Positions 23,530 to 33,024 of a DNA stretch of 64,000 nt are shown here, in pieces. A model generated the notes under the pieces. That model worked only from the letters and a program-made list of their open reading frames with translations, was not told the DNA's origin and did no database searches. Each line of letters begins with the position of its first letter. Position 1 is the stretch's first letter. Source of the DNA: Erinaceus europaeus (lineage: Eukaryota > Chordata > Mammalia > Eulipotyphla > Erinaceidae). A program made the position numbers and the translations under genes. The DNA lies in the NCBI RefSeq assembly GCF_950295315.1, contig NC_080164.1, forward strand, positions 11,117,490 through 11,181,489. Direction: 5' to 3'.

Positions 23530-24145
23530 TGTCGTATGCTTTACATTGGCTTGTTCTAGCCCTCCCCCTCCAAGAGAATTGGATGAGTCCTGTTAATTTC
23601 GCGGGCCTGCTTGGCCCCGCCCCAAGGGACCCTGGGAGAGGGTTCCGGAGTCCGAGAGTTCCTGAGTTCCCCAGTGACAGAGTCCTGAGTTCCGGAGTTC
23701 GAGAGTGCGAGAGTGCGAGAGTTTGAGAGTTCGAGAGTAAGAGAGAGGGTTCCTGAGTTCGAGAGTGCCAGAGTTCCTGAGTTCCTGAGTTCGAGAGTTT
23801 CAGGGTTACAGAGTAAGAGAGAGTGCCAGAGAGACAGAGTTCCTGAGTTCCTGAGTTCGAGAGAAAAGAGAGTTCCTGAGTTCGAGAGATTCAGGGTTAC
23901 AGAGTAAGAGAGAGTGCCAGAGAGACAGAGTTCCTGGGTTCCTGAGTTCCAGAGAAAAAGAGAGAGTGCTTGCGCCGCCGCAAAGAGACAGCAGAGTTCT
24001 GTTTGGTGATTAGTTTGTGTTAGTTTATGAATCGTTGTTCCTGAGTAAAGAAATACAGCTTCCCTGCCCAGCCGTTGTCTCCGCGTCTCTGTTACCCACC
24101 CGTGAAGCCAGCCCGCCCGGCAAGAGCCTACGAATTTTAACAACA
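23530..24145 (+). repeat. 5' LTR, 616 bp
   Basis: U3 is dominated by degenerate gagttc hexamers (23650-23960). Relative to the 3' LTR it carries an extra 92-bp unit, from ttcagggttacagagtaaga to the next repeat. R/U5 includes gagtaaagaaatacagc and ctctgttacccacccgtgaa. No canonical AATAAA is seen; agtaaa may substitute. Confidence 0.93.
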
Positions 24146-24147
24146 AA

Positions 24148-24165
24148 TGGCGCCCAACGTGGGGC
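24148..24165 (+). promoter_or_regulatory. Primer-binding site, tRNA-Lys type
   Basis: tggcgcccaacgtggggc lies two bases after the 5' LTR and is complementary to the 3' end of tRNA-Lys1,2 (as in Mason-Pfizer-type betaretroviruses), from established knowledge of that tRNA. Confidence 0.9.
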
Positions 24166-24216
24166 TGACCTGCGCATCTCTCAGATAAGTAAAGACAATT
24201 TGGCTACCTATGCACG

Positions 24217-24582
24217 ATGGCCTTCTCTTCTGCTTGTGAAGAGATCTCCAAAGGCCTCTGCTCTTTCTTCACGAGACTGTTTTGCTGTTTCTGGAACATT
24301 TATCTCTGGACCACTCTGTGGTTTCCACTCGCTCGGGCGAACTCAGAACAGCCAGCGGGAAGAGCCAGCGGGCGGGAGGCAAGGCGCGGAGCTGCTGTTT
24401 CCACCTGGTCAAACAGCCAGCCAGCCGGCTGCGCCCAGACAACCCCGCGCACTGCGCCCGCAGCCCCGCAGCCCCGCAGCCCGCAGGAGGCCTACGCCAC
24501 CATGCAAGAGCCCGATGCCAGCACGCTAGAGCCCGATGCCAACATGCTGGAGCCCAATGCCAACATGCTGGATGGAGCCTGA
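24217..24582 (+). CDS. Hypothetical leader ORF of the LTR element, 121 codons
   Basis: This is the first long frame after the primer site. It starts MAFSSACEEISKGL, has an aromatic/hydrophobic stretch (about residues 18-36), a Q/P/A/R-rich middle, and ends in 7-residue repeats of the type EPDANML. It is not recognisable as gag. A 4-nt insertion (gatg) within one 21-bp repeat at about 24570 moves the later repeats into another frame, which stays open to 25027. Expression is unproven, and it may be chance coding in GC-rich DNA. Confidence 0.3.
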   Translation: MAFSSACEEISKGLCSFFTRLFCCFWNIYLWTTLWFPLARANSEQPAGRASGREARRGAAVSTWSNSQPAGCAQTTPRTAPAAPQPRSPQEAYATMQEPDASTLEPDANMLEPNANMLDGA

Positions 24583-24640
24583 GGCCAACATGCTGGAGCC
24601 CGAGGCCAGCATGCAAGAGCCTGAGGCCAGCCCACAGGAG
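24503..24640 (+). repeat. 21-bp tandem repeat (7-codon unit)
   Basis: About six units resemble gagcccgatgccaacatgct followed by g. The second half favours gaggcc in place of gatgcc. One unit has the extra gatg. The reverse strand is open too, producing spurious antisense frames. Confidence 0.85.
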
Positions 24641-25027
24641 CCGGCTCTCCACCGCGTGGCGCAGGGCACTGGACGCGTGATCCCTCCACACTGCTCGGCC
24701 ACTGCGAACAGGGCAGCAGACATGGCAGGGCCATGGGGCAGGGCCGCGGCGTTCTATCATGGCCACCACCCCTGGGCACCTAGGCTCACGCCTTCTACAA
24801 AGATGGCCTGCCTGCCCTCTTTCTATGAATTCTGGAACCATCCCGGGCCTCCCGGACCCCCGGGCTCCCTGCCAAAACTGGGCACACGAGATCTCCAGCC
24901 GCCGGTCCGGTCTGAAGGCAGACAAGCTGGAGTACGCAGAGACTTGTGCAGAGATCGCAACCTGCAATTCCTAGAAGTGGAGCTGCTCGGGAATGGAGCT
25001 GCACAGGAAGCCACCTCCGGATGGTGA

Positions 25028-25769
25028 ACCCCCCCCCCCCCAACAACTAAGACAGTACAGACTTAAATTCGTGTTTAAAATGACATGTCTTCGTAACAAA
25101 GGTTTCTCTCCTTGTGTATTAATGACTATGTTTATGTGTATGTTTAAAGTTTGGTAAACAGTAGCTTTAAGGCTAAATTCTTACTAGTCAAAGATAAATG
25201 AAAAAGGTTTTCAACGTAATTCTCATAAAGATAAAAATTAACTTACATTTAAAGTCTGAGGTAAAAATTAGTTAACAATCAATATATTTCAACTAAGTTG
25301 GTCTAAACAAAAGGTTAAATAGACTTGTTGATATGTAAAACACTACCTTCTCTATTAGAAATGGTAGATCGCACAATGGCTATGCTAATTATTCTCATGC
25401 CTGAGGTTTCCTCTCGGGCCCACACCTAGGGTGTGTCTCCATCTTGAATGGGTGTAACAAAAGGTTAAAAGACGTTGTTGATATGTAAAAGTCTCAAATT
25501 CCTTCTCTATTAGAAATGTTAGATCGTGCAGTAGATATGCTAATAACAAGTTTTGTTTCATAGTAAGTAAGTTGCAGCCAGCTGCCTTTGGGACCCTAGG
25601 CCATTCCCCGCCCCCATGCAAATGCCAGTCGAGGCAAGTAGCCCCCCAGAGGCAAGAAATGTTTTTTTTTTCAGATATGGCCCCCTCAGGCCTTCCCTTG
25701 GCAACATGCTGGTTTTGGTTATATATGTTTCTGTTCACCCCACACCCTTGATACTATAGTCATTTAGTT
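25028..25769 (+). other. A-rich, non-coding 3' interior of the LTR element
   Basis: After a run of C (25029-25040) composition changes sharply from GC-rich to A/T-rich. Two imperfect direct repeats lie at 25308-25390 and 25457-25544 (shared acaaaaggttaaa, ttgttgatatgtaaaa, ccttctctattagaaatg, tatgctaat). Their place between the interior and the polypurine tract is where simple betaretroviruses keep an RNA export element; the analogy is inference. Confidence 0.6.
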
Positions 25770-25787
25770 AAAAAGAAAAGGGGGAAT
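25770..25787 (+). promoter_or_regulatory. Polypurine tract
   Basis: aaaaagaaaagggggaat directly precedes the 3' LTR, as needed for plus-strand priming. Confidence 0.88.
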
Positions 25788-26311
25788 TGTCGTATGCTTT
25801 ACATTGGCTTGTTCTAGCCCTCCCCCTCCAAGAGAATTGGATGAGTCCTGTTAATTTCGCGGGCCTGTTGGCCCCGCCCCAAGGGACCCTGGGAGAGGGT
25901 TCCGGAGTCCGAGAGTTCCTGAGTTCCCCAGTGACAGAGTCCTGAGTTCCGGAGTTCGAGAGTGCGAGAGTGCGAGAGTTTCAGAGTTCGAGAGTAAGAG
26001 AGAGGGTTCCTGAGTTCAAGAGTGCCAGAGTTCCTGAGTTCCTGAGTTCGAGAGTTTCAGGGTTACAGAGTAAGAGAGAGTGCCAGAGAGACAGAGTTCC
26101 TGGGTTCCTGAGTTCCAGAGAAAAAGAGAGAGTGCTTGCGCCGCCGCAAAGAGACAGCAGAGTTCTGTTTGGTGATTAGTTTGTGTTAGTTTATGAATCG
26201 TTGTTCCTGAGTAAAGAAATACAGCTGCCCTGCCCAGCCGTTGTCTCCGCGTCTCTGTTACCCACCCGTGAAGCCAGCCCGCCCGGCAAGAGCCTACGAA
26301 TTTTAACAACA
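25788..26311 (+). repeat. 3' LTR, 524 bp
   Basis: Same ends as the 5' LTR and near identity. Visible differences include gcctgttggcc for gcctgcttggcc, tttcagagttc for tttgagagttc, ttcaagagtgcc for ttcgagagtgcc and agctgccc for agcttccc. It has one copy of the 92-bp unit. Confidence 0.93.
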
Positions 26312-26360
26312 GGCAACAAAAGGGAATGAATAAATATTTAAAAAATATATTTGGAAAAAT

Positions 26361-26660
26361 AGGGGCTGGATGGTGGCACACCTGGTTAAGTACACATAGT
26401 AAGAAGTGCAAGTACCCATATAAGGATCTGGGTTCGAGTCCCCAATCTCCACCTGCAGGGGGACACTTCACAAACTATGAAGCAGGTGTGCAGGTGTTTA
26501 TATTTTTCTCTCCCTTGCTGTCTCCCCTCCCTTCTCTATTTCTCTCTATTCTATCCAGTAAATTGGGGGGGGGGAAGGGCCACCAGAAGCAGTGGATTTG
26601 TAGCTGGCACTGAACCCAGTTATAACCCTTGAGGCAAAATAAATAAAAATATTTTTAAAA
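26361..26660 (+). repeat. SINE-2 ext
   Basis: Head ggggctggatggtggcacac, B box ggttcgagtcc, core and 3' module (ccagaagcagtggatttgta), with a G-run at 26565-26575. Confidence 0.82.
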
Positions 26661-26839
26661 GAACTATGGGGGAGCTAAGGCTGAATCATTGAGGCTCTGT
26701 CCTACTGAGCTGGCGAGTCAGGAGAGCAAAGGTTAGAAATTGGCTAGTAAATCAGAAGAAAAAGACATGAGAATGAATAGACTAAGTTAACTTGTGATAA
26801 GATCAAAGAGAATAGGAATAAGAACAACAGAAATAAAGG
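26661..26839. other. Unique DNA, no gene seen
   Basis: Nothing is recognised. Confidence 0.5.
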
Positions 26840-27023
26840 CGAAGGGGCAGTGGTAGCACACTTGCTTGAGCTCCTATATTACCAGGATCGAGGACCTGCA
26901 GGGGTCCACTTCATGAACAGTGAAGCAGGAGGTCTTCAAGTGTCTCTCTCCCTCTCTCTGTCTTCCTGTATTTTCTCAATGTCTCTCTATCCCACCTAAG
27001 AAAAGAAAAGAAAAAAAAAAGAA
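26840..27023 (+). repeat. SINE-2, shortened
   Basis: ggggcagtggtagcacactt head, caggatcgaggacctgcagg, a pyrimidine tract and an A-rich tail. Confidence 0.72.
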
Positions 27024-27555
27024 CTGAAGAAGAGAAATATGATTGGAGACAGTGACACAGAGAACAGCTGGAGCTCAGAACGGTCGGAGTCAAGTAGGTT
27101 GTTCTCGGTAAACTTCAGGGCAAACATCCCTAGCACCAACACTACCTGGTGGAAAGTCCTAATCCCTGAATACATTGGCAGAGAGTCCTCATGTCTGTTT
27201 GAGGACTTGATTACATTTGTATCACTGGAGAGTCCTGACTGGTAGTATAGTCCCACATTAAATAAATTGCACGACAGCCATTTTAATGCCACTGTATATA
27301 GGAGCTGGCAGTTATTTAATGCATCTAAACTTAGAGTTAGTGTACAAATGAATCAATAAAGGAAACACATCCACTGTACAGCTACTATTTAATGTGCCTC
27401 ACTGAAAGACGACACAGAAGCGTATACAAAACACATTCTGGGAAGATGGGCTCCAGTCTTTCCAGAGGGAGCTTCTCTAAGTGAAAAGTGATTTTTAAAA
27501 AGTAGATTTTAAGCTTTATTCTCTAGACATTTGTGTTAATTTGTATAAAGACATG
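27024..27555. other. Unique DNA, no gene seen
   Basis: An open frame of 68 codons at 27039 has no recognisable domain. Confidence 0.5.
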
Positions 27556-27690
27556 TTTATAATTTTATTTATTAATGGGAGAAGGTTAGAGAGGGAGAGA
27601 GAACCAGTGTATTATTCTGGAAGATGCAATGCCAAGGATTAAATTCACCTTCTCGTGCCTGAGTCCACCGCCCTACTGTGACAAACAGAT
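27556..27690 (-). repeat. SINE-4
   Basis: tttatttattaatgggagaa, gaaccagtgtattattctgg and aggattaaattcaccttctc are the reversed SINE-4 body. Confidence 0.6.
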
Positions 27691-27900
27691 ACAGGAGCCA
27701 GCGCATTGCCTAGTTTAATCAGAAAGTAATATGAAAGCATTCTTTTCAGGGAGGTGCTATAATACTGGTGAAAGATCTAGTGCTGTAGTGTCTCTCCCTT
27801 TCTTTCTGTGTTTCTCTATCTGAGTGGAAAGTCAGCCTAGACCAGTGACATTGCACACACACAAGAACCTGATACCCCCCAATATTTTAAAGTAAAACAT
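27691..27900 (+). repeat. Possible old SINE-3
   Basis: A pyrimidine-rich tctctccctttctttctgtg region and cctagaccagtgacattgca hint at a SINE-3/2 remnant. Weakly supported. Confidence 0.3.
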
Positions 27901-28861
27901 GCTATTTCCATGAAAAACTTAGAAGAAAAATGAGCACTGAGTCCAGAGCCCCTTTATTTCCTTTGTTTAAACATAAAAGCAATGCAGACCCAGCACAAGG
28001 TGGCACGAAATACTAAGAGCAGCACAGCAGCCTTCCCTCATGTGAGCTTCCTTAGCCAAAGGGAATTGTGGGTAACAACGCCTGGTGTTGTTCTCCCAGA
28101 TTCTGCACATATATCTGGCTACCAAGACTCTCAGTCCCAACCCATCCCCAAATATCAACCAGATCACATGTCCAAGATTCATGTCAATACTTGGCCCTCA
28201 TTTTACATTTTTCTCTTGATAAGTATTGGAGGCTTTTCCCTATTCTGACATATCTACATATTTTATTTCCTTTTTTAATGGTATATTCTTTGATTACACA
28301 TGGAACTCAGTTTAATCAGTACATAATTCCAACATGTTTAGTTTGCTCAGAGACATTGTGTGGTCGAGGCACTGCAACACATTGTTTTTGAGGCGTTTGC
28401 ATTAAATTCGAAAGATTAGAATTTCTGGGGCAAAGGAATTTTCACAGTTTTAAAAAAAATGATATGCATTGCTAAAATGTTCAGTAGTTTTTTAAAAAAA
28501 ACTTGAAAGTGATTATATTCAGGAAGGGCATATGAGAAGGTCTGTATACTTTTGCCAGCCCTGGTGTTATTTATAACAATATGACTTTAAGCAAATCACT
28601 TTTTCACATTTCGGAGCGAGGCATGATAGATTGTGCGCTCTGGACTGCTTTGTCTTGGGGTGGATCTGGACACACCTGCTCTTGACTCTTTTGTCCGTTT
28701 CTTTTTCTAGAAATGTATTATTTGCTCATTTTCTGTCATCTTGTTATTTTTTTCCCCACTGATTGTTCAGAATGCTGTGTGTTACAGTTCTCTGCTTTGT
28801 GATATGAATGGATCCATTTAGTTCATTTGTGAATCAGTTTGTGACAAACATATGTATTTTT
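27901..28861. other. Unique AT-rich DNA, no gene seen
   Basis: No repeat or exon is recognised. Confidence 0.5.
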
Positions 28862-28977
28862 TAGGTATTTTATTTATTAATAAAAAAAGAAGGGAGAGAG
28901 AAAAAACCCATACATCAGATCATCAGATGTGGTGCCATGGATTGAACTCAGGACCTCATGCTTGAGAGTTCAGTGTT
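28862..28977 (-). repeat. SINE-4, cut by SINE-1
   Basis: tatttattaataaaaaaaga, the catcagatgtggtgccatgg region and gactcaggacct-like text end abruptly at a SINE-1 3' module. Confidence 0.65.
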
Positions 28978-29320
28978 ATTATTATTTTGCCTCCGAGGTT
29001 ATTGCTGGGGCTCGGTGACTGCACTATGAATCCACTGCTCCTGGAGGACATTTTTCCATTTTGTTGACCTGGTTGGTCCTTGTTGTTGTCATTTTTTTTA
29101 TTGCTGTTACTGCTGTTGTTGTTGGATAGGACAGAGATAAATCAAAAGAGGAGGGGAAGACAGAGAGGAGGAGAGAAAGACACCTGTATACCTGCTTCAC
29201 CACCTGTGAAGCGACTCCTTTGCAGGCGGGGAGCCAGGGGCTTGAACATTGATTCTTAAACCTGTCCTTGCACTTTGTGCCATGTGCACTTAATCCAGTG
29301 CCCTACTGTCTGACTCTCTT
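28978..29320 (-). repeat. SINE-1 ext
   Basis: The reversed module (tttgcctccgaggttattgc, tgaatccactgctcctggag) is followed by the body, acctgtgaagcgactccttt and the degenerate head ending ctgactctc. Confidence 0.88.
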
Positions 29321-29626
29321 GTTAGACATTGTTGTTCTATCTCTTTGCCCTACTCTATCTCTATACCTGAATGAAAAAGCAAATAACCCAGAAGTGGTGA
29401 AAGTATGCTTATAAGAAACGTCACCTCTGCACCAAAAGAAGTTGAGTGAAGGCTTATAAAGTTTTCCTCTCCCATTAAGCATTAACTAGTTTCCCAATAT
29501 AAATTCTCAAAAACTAATTCCTATACATTAAATGGTACTATTAGCAAGATGACTTTATAGTATGTTTCAGTATGTGACTTTGCTTGACTTCATTTTTCTA
29601 TTATACTTTCCTAGAATTTTCTTGGG
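29321..29626. other. Unique DNA, no gene seen
   Basis: Nothing is recognised. Confidence 0.5.
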
Positions 29627-29757
29627 TAGGGCTGGAGAGATAACATAATGGTTATGCAAAAGGATTTCATATCTGAGACTCTGAAGTCTCAGGTTCAATC
29701 CCTGTCCCTACCACAAGCCAGACTGAGCATTGTTCTGGTAATAGGAAAGGGAAAAAA
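29627..29757 (+). repeat. SINE-3, well preserved
   Basis: gggctggagagataacataa, tggttatgcaaaaggatttc, aggttcaatccctgtcccta and aagccagactgagcattgtt give the best view of the SINE-3 head and body in the window. Confidence 0.87.
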
Positions 29758-29763
29758 ATCTTC

Positions 29764-30010
29764 TAGGGGTCAGCTTAGTGAGTTAAGTGCATATGGCATG
29801 AAGCACAAGGATCCCTGTTTGATATCCCAGCTCCCCACCTTCACAAGTGGTGAAGCAGGTCTGCAGGTGTCTATCTTTCCCTCCCTCTGTCTTCCCCTCC
29901 TCTCTCCATTTATCTCTGTCCTGTCTAACAACAATGGCATCAATAACAACAACAATAACTACAACAATAATAAAAAAACAAGGGCAACAAAAGGGAAAAA
30001 AAAAACTTCC
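29764..30010 (+). repeat. SINE-1, diverged
   Basis: Head aggggtcagcttagtgagtt, core lacking part of the cacctgcagg box (small deletion), then gtgaagcaggtctgcaggtg, an AAC-rich segment and acaagggcaacaaaaggg. Confidence 0.85.
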
Positions 30011-31054
30011 ATAAGTTATTATCAGCATTTATAAATTTACTGCAAAAAAAATCCTCTGGTACTTTAGTTTGTACATGTACATGCTATATATTAAACAGGG
30101 GGTGGGAGTTTCACATTCTTTTTTAATACTGAGTTTTCTTACTTATTTTTCTGGAATGTGGCTTGTAATTAAACCTTACTTTATGATTCCTGGGAGTTTT
30201 ACAGTTTGATTCACAAGGCTCCTATGAATGAAAGTTATTTTATTTTGGGAAGACGTGTTCTAAATTGGATCTCTCCTTTATATCTCCTGATGCGTTTTGT
30301 ACATGAGAAGAATCTATTTATATACATTTGTTAAGATGTCTTTTGTGGCTTTTAATGGATTTTATCTGGACTGTCTTGGGGTTTGTGAAATAACAACTGT
30401 CTGTCATCTACAAAATAATCAAAACACTTTTTGATTTCGATCTCACACCTTCATTGCTGCTCTCCTTTTCTCCCCTTGTTGCAGTGGCGTTTACTTGTGT
30501 GAAGATAAGGCTGAAAATATTGAGCAGTCTGTATTGCTTCTGACACTGGTGATAAGTTTGAGGGATTCCATTATGCATATTTTTAGCTTCCAATTTTATA
30601 TGTGCAAGTATCATCTCAAATATCTGCGAGGGAGAAATCTTGGTGGTAGAGCACAGGACTTCACACACGCTGGGAGCTCTGGAGTCTTCTCAGAAATAGT
30701 CCTGAAACGGTCTATTTTGATGAGGTTAGTGTCTGCACTCAGGCTATGAGTGAAATTTGGATTTGAGCCGAAAGTCTCTTGATCCCAAGACTAGATAGCA
30801 ACCATTCTAAGACAATGTGCTTAGCACAGTCCAAGAGACTCACACTTAACACTCTTTTGGGTCAGGTCTGCTCTCGATCACATAATGTTCTTGCTCTGAA
30901 TTCAGGCATCCATATGGCAACAAAAGCTATTACACAGAAAAGCCAAAGCTAACCCAGCACTTTTTATCTCAGAACTGGGACTGAAAACATTTTCTAGGGC
31001 CTATGCTTGGGCCTTATGGTAGATAACAGAAGGAGCTTCATCTTGGATGTTCTA
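30011..31054. other. Unique AT-rich DNA, no gene seen
   Basis: Nothing is recognised with confidence. A faint SINE-like patch lies at 30625-30690. Confidence 0.5.
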
Positions 31055-31265
31055 TTATTTTTTTTTAATTGGGCGGATTAATGGTTTACTGTCAGTGGTA
31101 AAATATAGTAGTTTGTACATGTGGAACATTTCTCAGTTTTCCACATAACAATTGAATCCCCCTCTAGGTCCTCCTCTGCCATCATGTCCGAGGACCTGAA
31201 TTCTCTCTCCACGATAGAATCTTTTATTCTGGTGCAATACAGTGAACCCAGTCCAAGTTCTCCTT
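31055..31265 (-). mobile_element. L1 3' UTR
   Basis: Reversed L1 3'-end text: gttttccacataacaattga, taggtcctcctctgccatca and ttctggtgcaatacag. The same text recurs at 54650-54850 and 55040-55280. It resembles the L1 3' UTR known from other laurasiatherians (poly(A) end at left). Confidence 0.72.
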
Positions 31266-31267
31266 TG

Positions 31268-31318
31268 TGATATTTTATTTCATTTCATTTCATTTCATTT
31301 CATTTTATTTTATTTTTA
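31268..31318. repeat. (ATTTC)n/(TTTTA)n microsatellite
   Basis: About six atttc units followed by atttt units, at the left edge of an RE-B insertion. Confidence 0.85.
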
Positions 31319-31319
31319 G

Positions 31320-31990
31320 CTCCTTCTTCTTATTATTATTATTAATTTATTACTGATAGATAAGATTATGGGATAAGACGGGTACGATTTACACACTCCT
31401 ACCACCAGCTTGTTATACCCCATCCCCTCCACTGGAGGCTTCCTGGGAGGTCTGGCTTCTGTAATTGCTTCTCCAGTGGACATGGGCATTGACAGGTCAG
31501 TCTGTACTCCCACCCCGTTTCTATATTTCCCTAGGGTGAGGGCTCTGGGGAGGGGGGTTTCAGAACACATTGATTATGGCGTCTGCACAGGGAAGTCAGG
31601 TTGGCATCATGGTAGTTCTTCTTTTTCTTTCTTTCTTTCTTTTTTTCTTATTTATTTATTTTTTTTTAGTTTTTCTCCTAGCCTCTTTGTTTCTCACCTT
31701 CTACCTGCAAAAAGAAGAAGTCCAATGGCGGTAGTGGAATCCTGGTAACTGGTAGTCCAGTCAAATCTCAGGCAAAAACAAAACAAAATTATTGTCAGAG
31801 TTTGCTAGGCGGCTAAGAGGAATGTTTCTTAAGGGAGGCTAGGACATATATTAGGAATATCCATAGTATATTAGTAAAACAGTCATAATGCCAGCCTAAG
31901 ACATACATATTTTCCCTAATGGTGTTTTCTAAGTGAGGAAGACACATAATATACTGGCTATTGAAGATCACACATTGGAATGAACATGAA
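31320..31990 (-). repeat. RE-B interrupting an L1
   Basis: From a (TTA)n start it shows gataagattatgggataaga, ctccagtggacatgggcatt and ggttggcatcatggtag. A T/C-rich block at 31620-31670 interrupts it. The right end to about 31990 is assigned by position only. L1 sequence lies on both sides. Confidence 0.6.
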
Positions 31991-31994
31991 CCAC

Positions 31995-32757
31995 AGAGCA
32001 CTTTGGTAGTGTTTTTCAACTTCTGGCTATGTGTGAGATCATTCCATATTCATCCTCTTTCTGAATTATCCCACTTGATATGATTCCTTGAAACTCCAGC
32101 CAAGATATGGTGAAGAAGGTGAAGTCACCATTTTTAATAGCTGAGTAGTATTTCATTGTGTATGTAGACAACTTGCTCAACCACTCATCTGTTGTTGGAT
32201 ACCTGGGACACTTCCAGGTTGGATTATTAAAAATTGTGCTGCTATGAATATAGATATACACACATCTTTTTGGATGGCTGTGTTTGGTTCTTTAGAAGAA
32301 GAATTGCAGGGTCATGGAGTAGGTCTAGGCAAACGCTAGAAGAAGAAGGAGTAGGTCTACTTCTTGCTTTCTGAGAGTTCTCCAGACTGCTCTACACAGG
32401 GGTTGGGCCAATTGACCTTCCCACCAGCAGTGTAGGAGGGTTCCTTTGTCCCCACAACCTCTCCAGCATTTGCTGCTGTTACCTTGTCTGATGTATGACA
32501 TTCTCACAGGAGTGAAGTGGTATCTCATTGTTGTCTTTATTTGCATTTCTCTGGCAATTAATGACTTGGAACATTTTTTCATATTTTTGTTGACTTTTTT
32601 GAATTTCTTCTGTAGTGAATATTCTGTTCATATCCTCACCCCATTTTTGGATTATGTCATTTGTTTTATTGTTGTTGATTTTGGTAAATTCTTTATATAT
32701 TTTTGTTATTAGCCTCTTTTCTGATGTATGACTCTGATAATCTTTCAACTTTATGTT
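31995..32757 (-). pseudogene. L1 ORF2 3' part, dead
   Basis: The plus strand shows classic reversed L1 ORF2 text: tgagtagtatttcattgtgt, ctcatctgttgttggatacc, gtgctgctatgaatatagat, agtgaagtggtatctcattg and tttgcatttctctggcaatt. Minus-strand open frames cover only about 90 codons each, so the C-terminal ORF2 region is broken. A 20-bp Vingi tail sits at 32328. This L1 continues left into 31055-31265 past the RE-B. Confidence 0.85.
32328..32347 (+). mobile_element. 20-bp Vingi tail insertion
   Basis: ggcaaacgctagaagaagaa is the exact 3' end of the long Vingi copy. It is flanked by the 12-bp duplication ggagtaggtcta (32316-32327 and 32348-32359). Removing the insert and one duplicate restores continuous L1 sequence. 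Confidence 0.85.
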
Positions 32758-33024
32758 TTTATTTTGCCTCTAGAGTTATCTCTGGGACTAGGCGCTGGCT
32801 CTGTGAATTCACCATCCCTGGTGGCCATTTTTTTTCCATTTTATTGGATAGGATAGAGAGCAAAGGGGGAGATAGAGAGGGAGAGAGAAAAATATACACT
32901 TGTAGCCCTTTTTCACCACTTGTGAAGCATCCTCCTTGTAAGTGGGGAGAAGGGAATTGAACCCAGGTCCTTGCACTTAGTACATTGTGCACTTAGCCAG
33001 GCTTAACATTGCCCCCCACCCCTC
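32758..33024 (-). repeat. SINE-2 ext
   Basis: Reversed module (tttgcctctagagttatctc, ttcaccatccctggtggcca), body and acttgtgaagcatcctcctt are present, with the degenerate head at right. Confidence 0.78.

Larger units (their letters stand above)
23530..26311 (+). mobile_element. Two-LTR endogenous retroviral element without gag/pol
   Basis: Two LTRs (616 and 524 bp), each tgtcgtatgc ... aacaaca, surround a 1642-bp interior with a primer-binding site and polypurine tract. The target duplication is ggcaac (23524-23529 and 26312-26317). No protease, RT or integrase motif exists in any frame of the interior, so it must have been mobilised by another element's proteins. The six-base duplication and Lys-type primer site fit ERVK/betaretrovirus-like class II. 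Apart from one 92-bp copy-number difference, the LTRs differ at only about five places, so insertion was recent. It sits inside a SINE-1 tail. Confidence 0.93.
23277..26345 (+). repeat. SINE-1 split by an LTR element
   Basis: The left part (23277-23529) is a SINE-1 head through aacaataaaacaagggcaac. The tail (ggcaacaaaagggaatgaat) resumes at 26312. This gives a clean pre-insertion SINE. Confidence 0.92.

Noticed and set aside
23650..23960. CRISPR-like or satellite array of gagttc/gagagt units
   Set aside because: Units are 6-25 bp, degenerate and without spacers, and they lie inside an LTR U3 of mammalian DNA.
23556..24146. 196-codon minus-strand open frame rich in S/T/L/G
   Set aside because: Produced by the gagttc hexamer repeats of the LTR. 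The repetitive peptide is a by-product.
24269..24967. 232-codon minus-strand open frame in the LTR element
   Set aside because: It is the antisense of a GC-rich 21-bp repeat region, where several frames are open at once. It has no domain and no start context, and lies opposite to the element's transcription.
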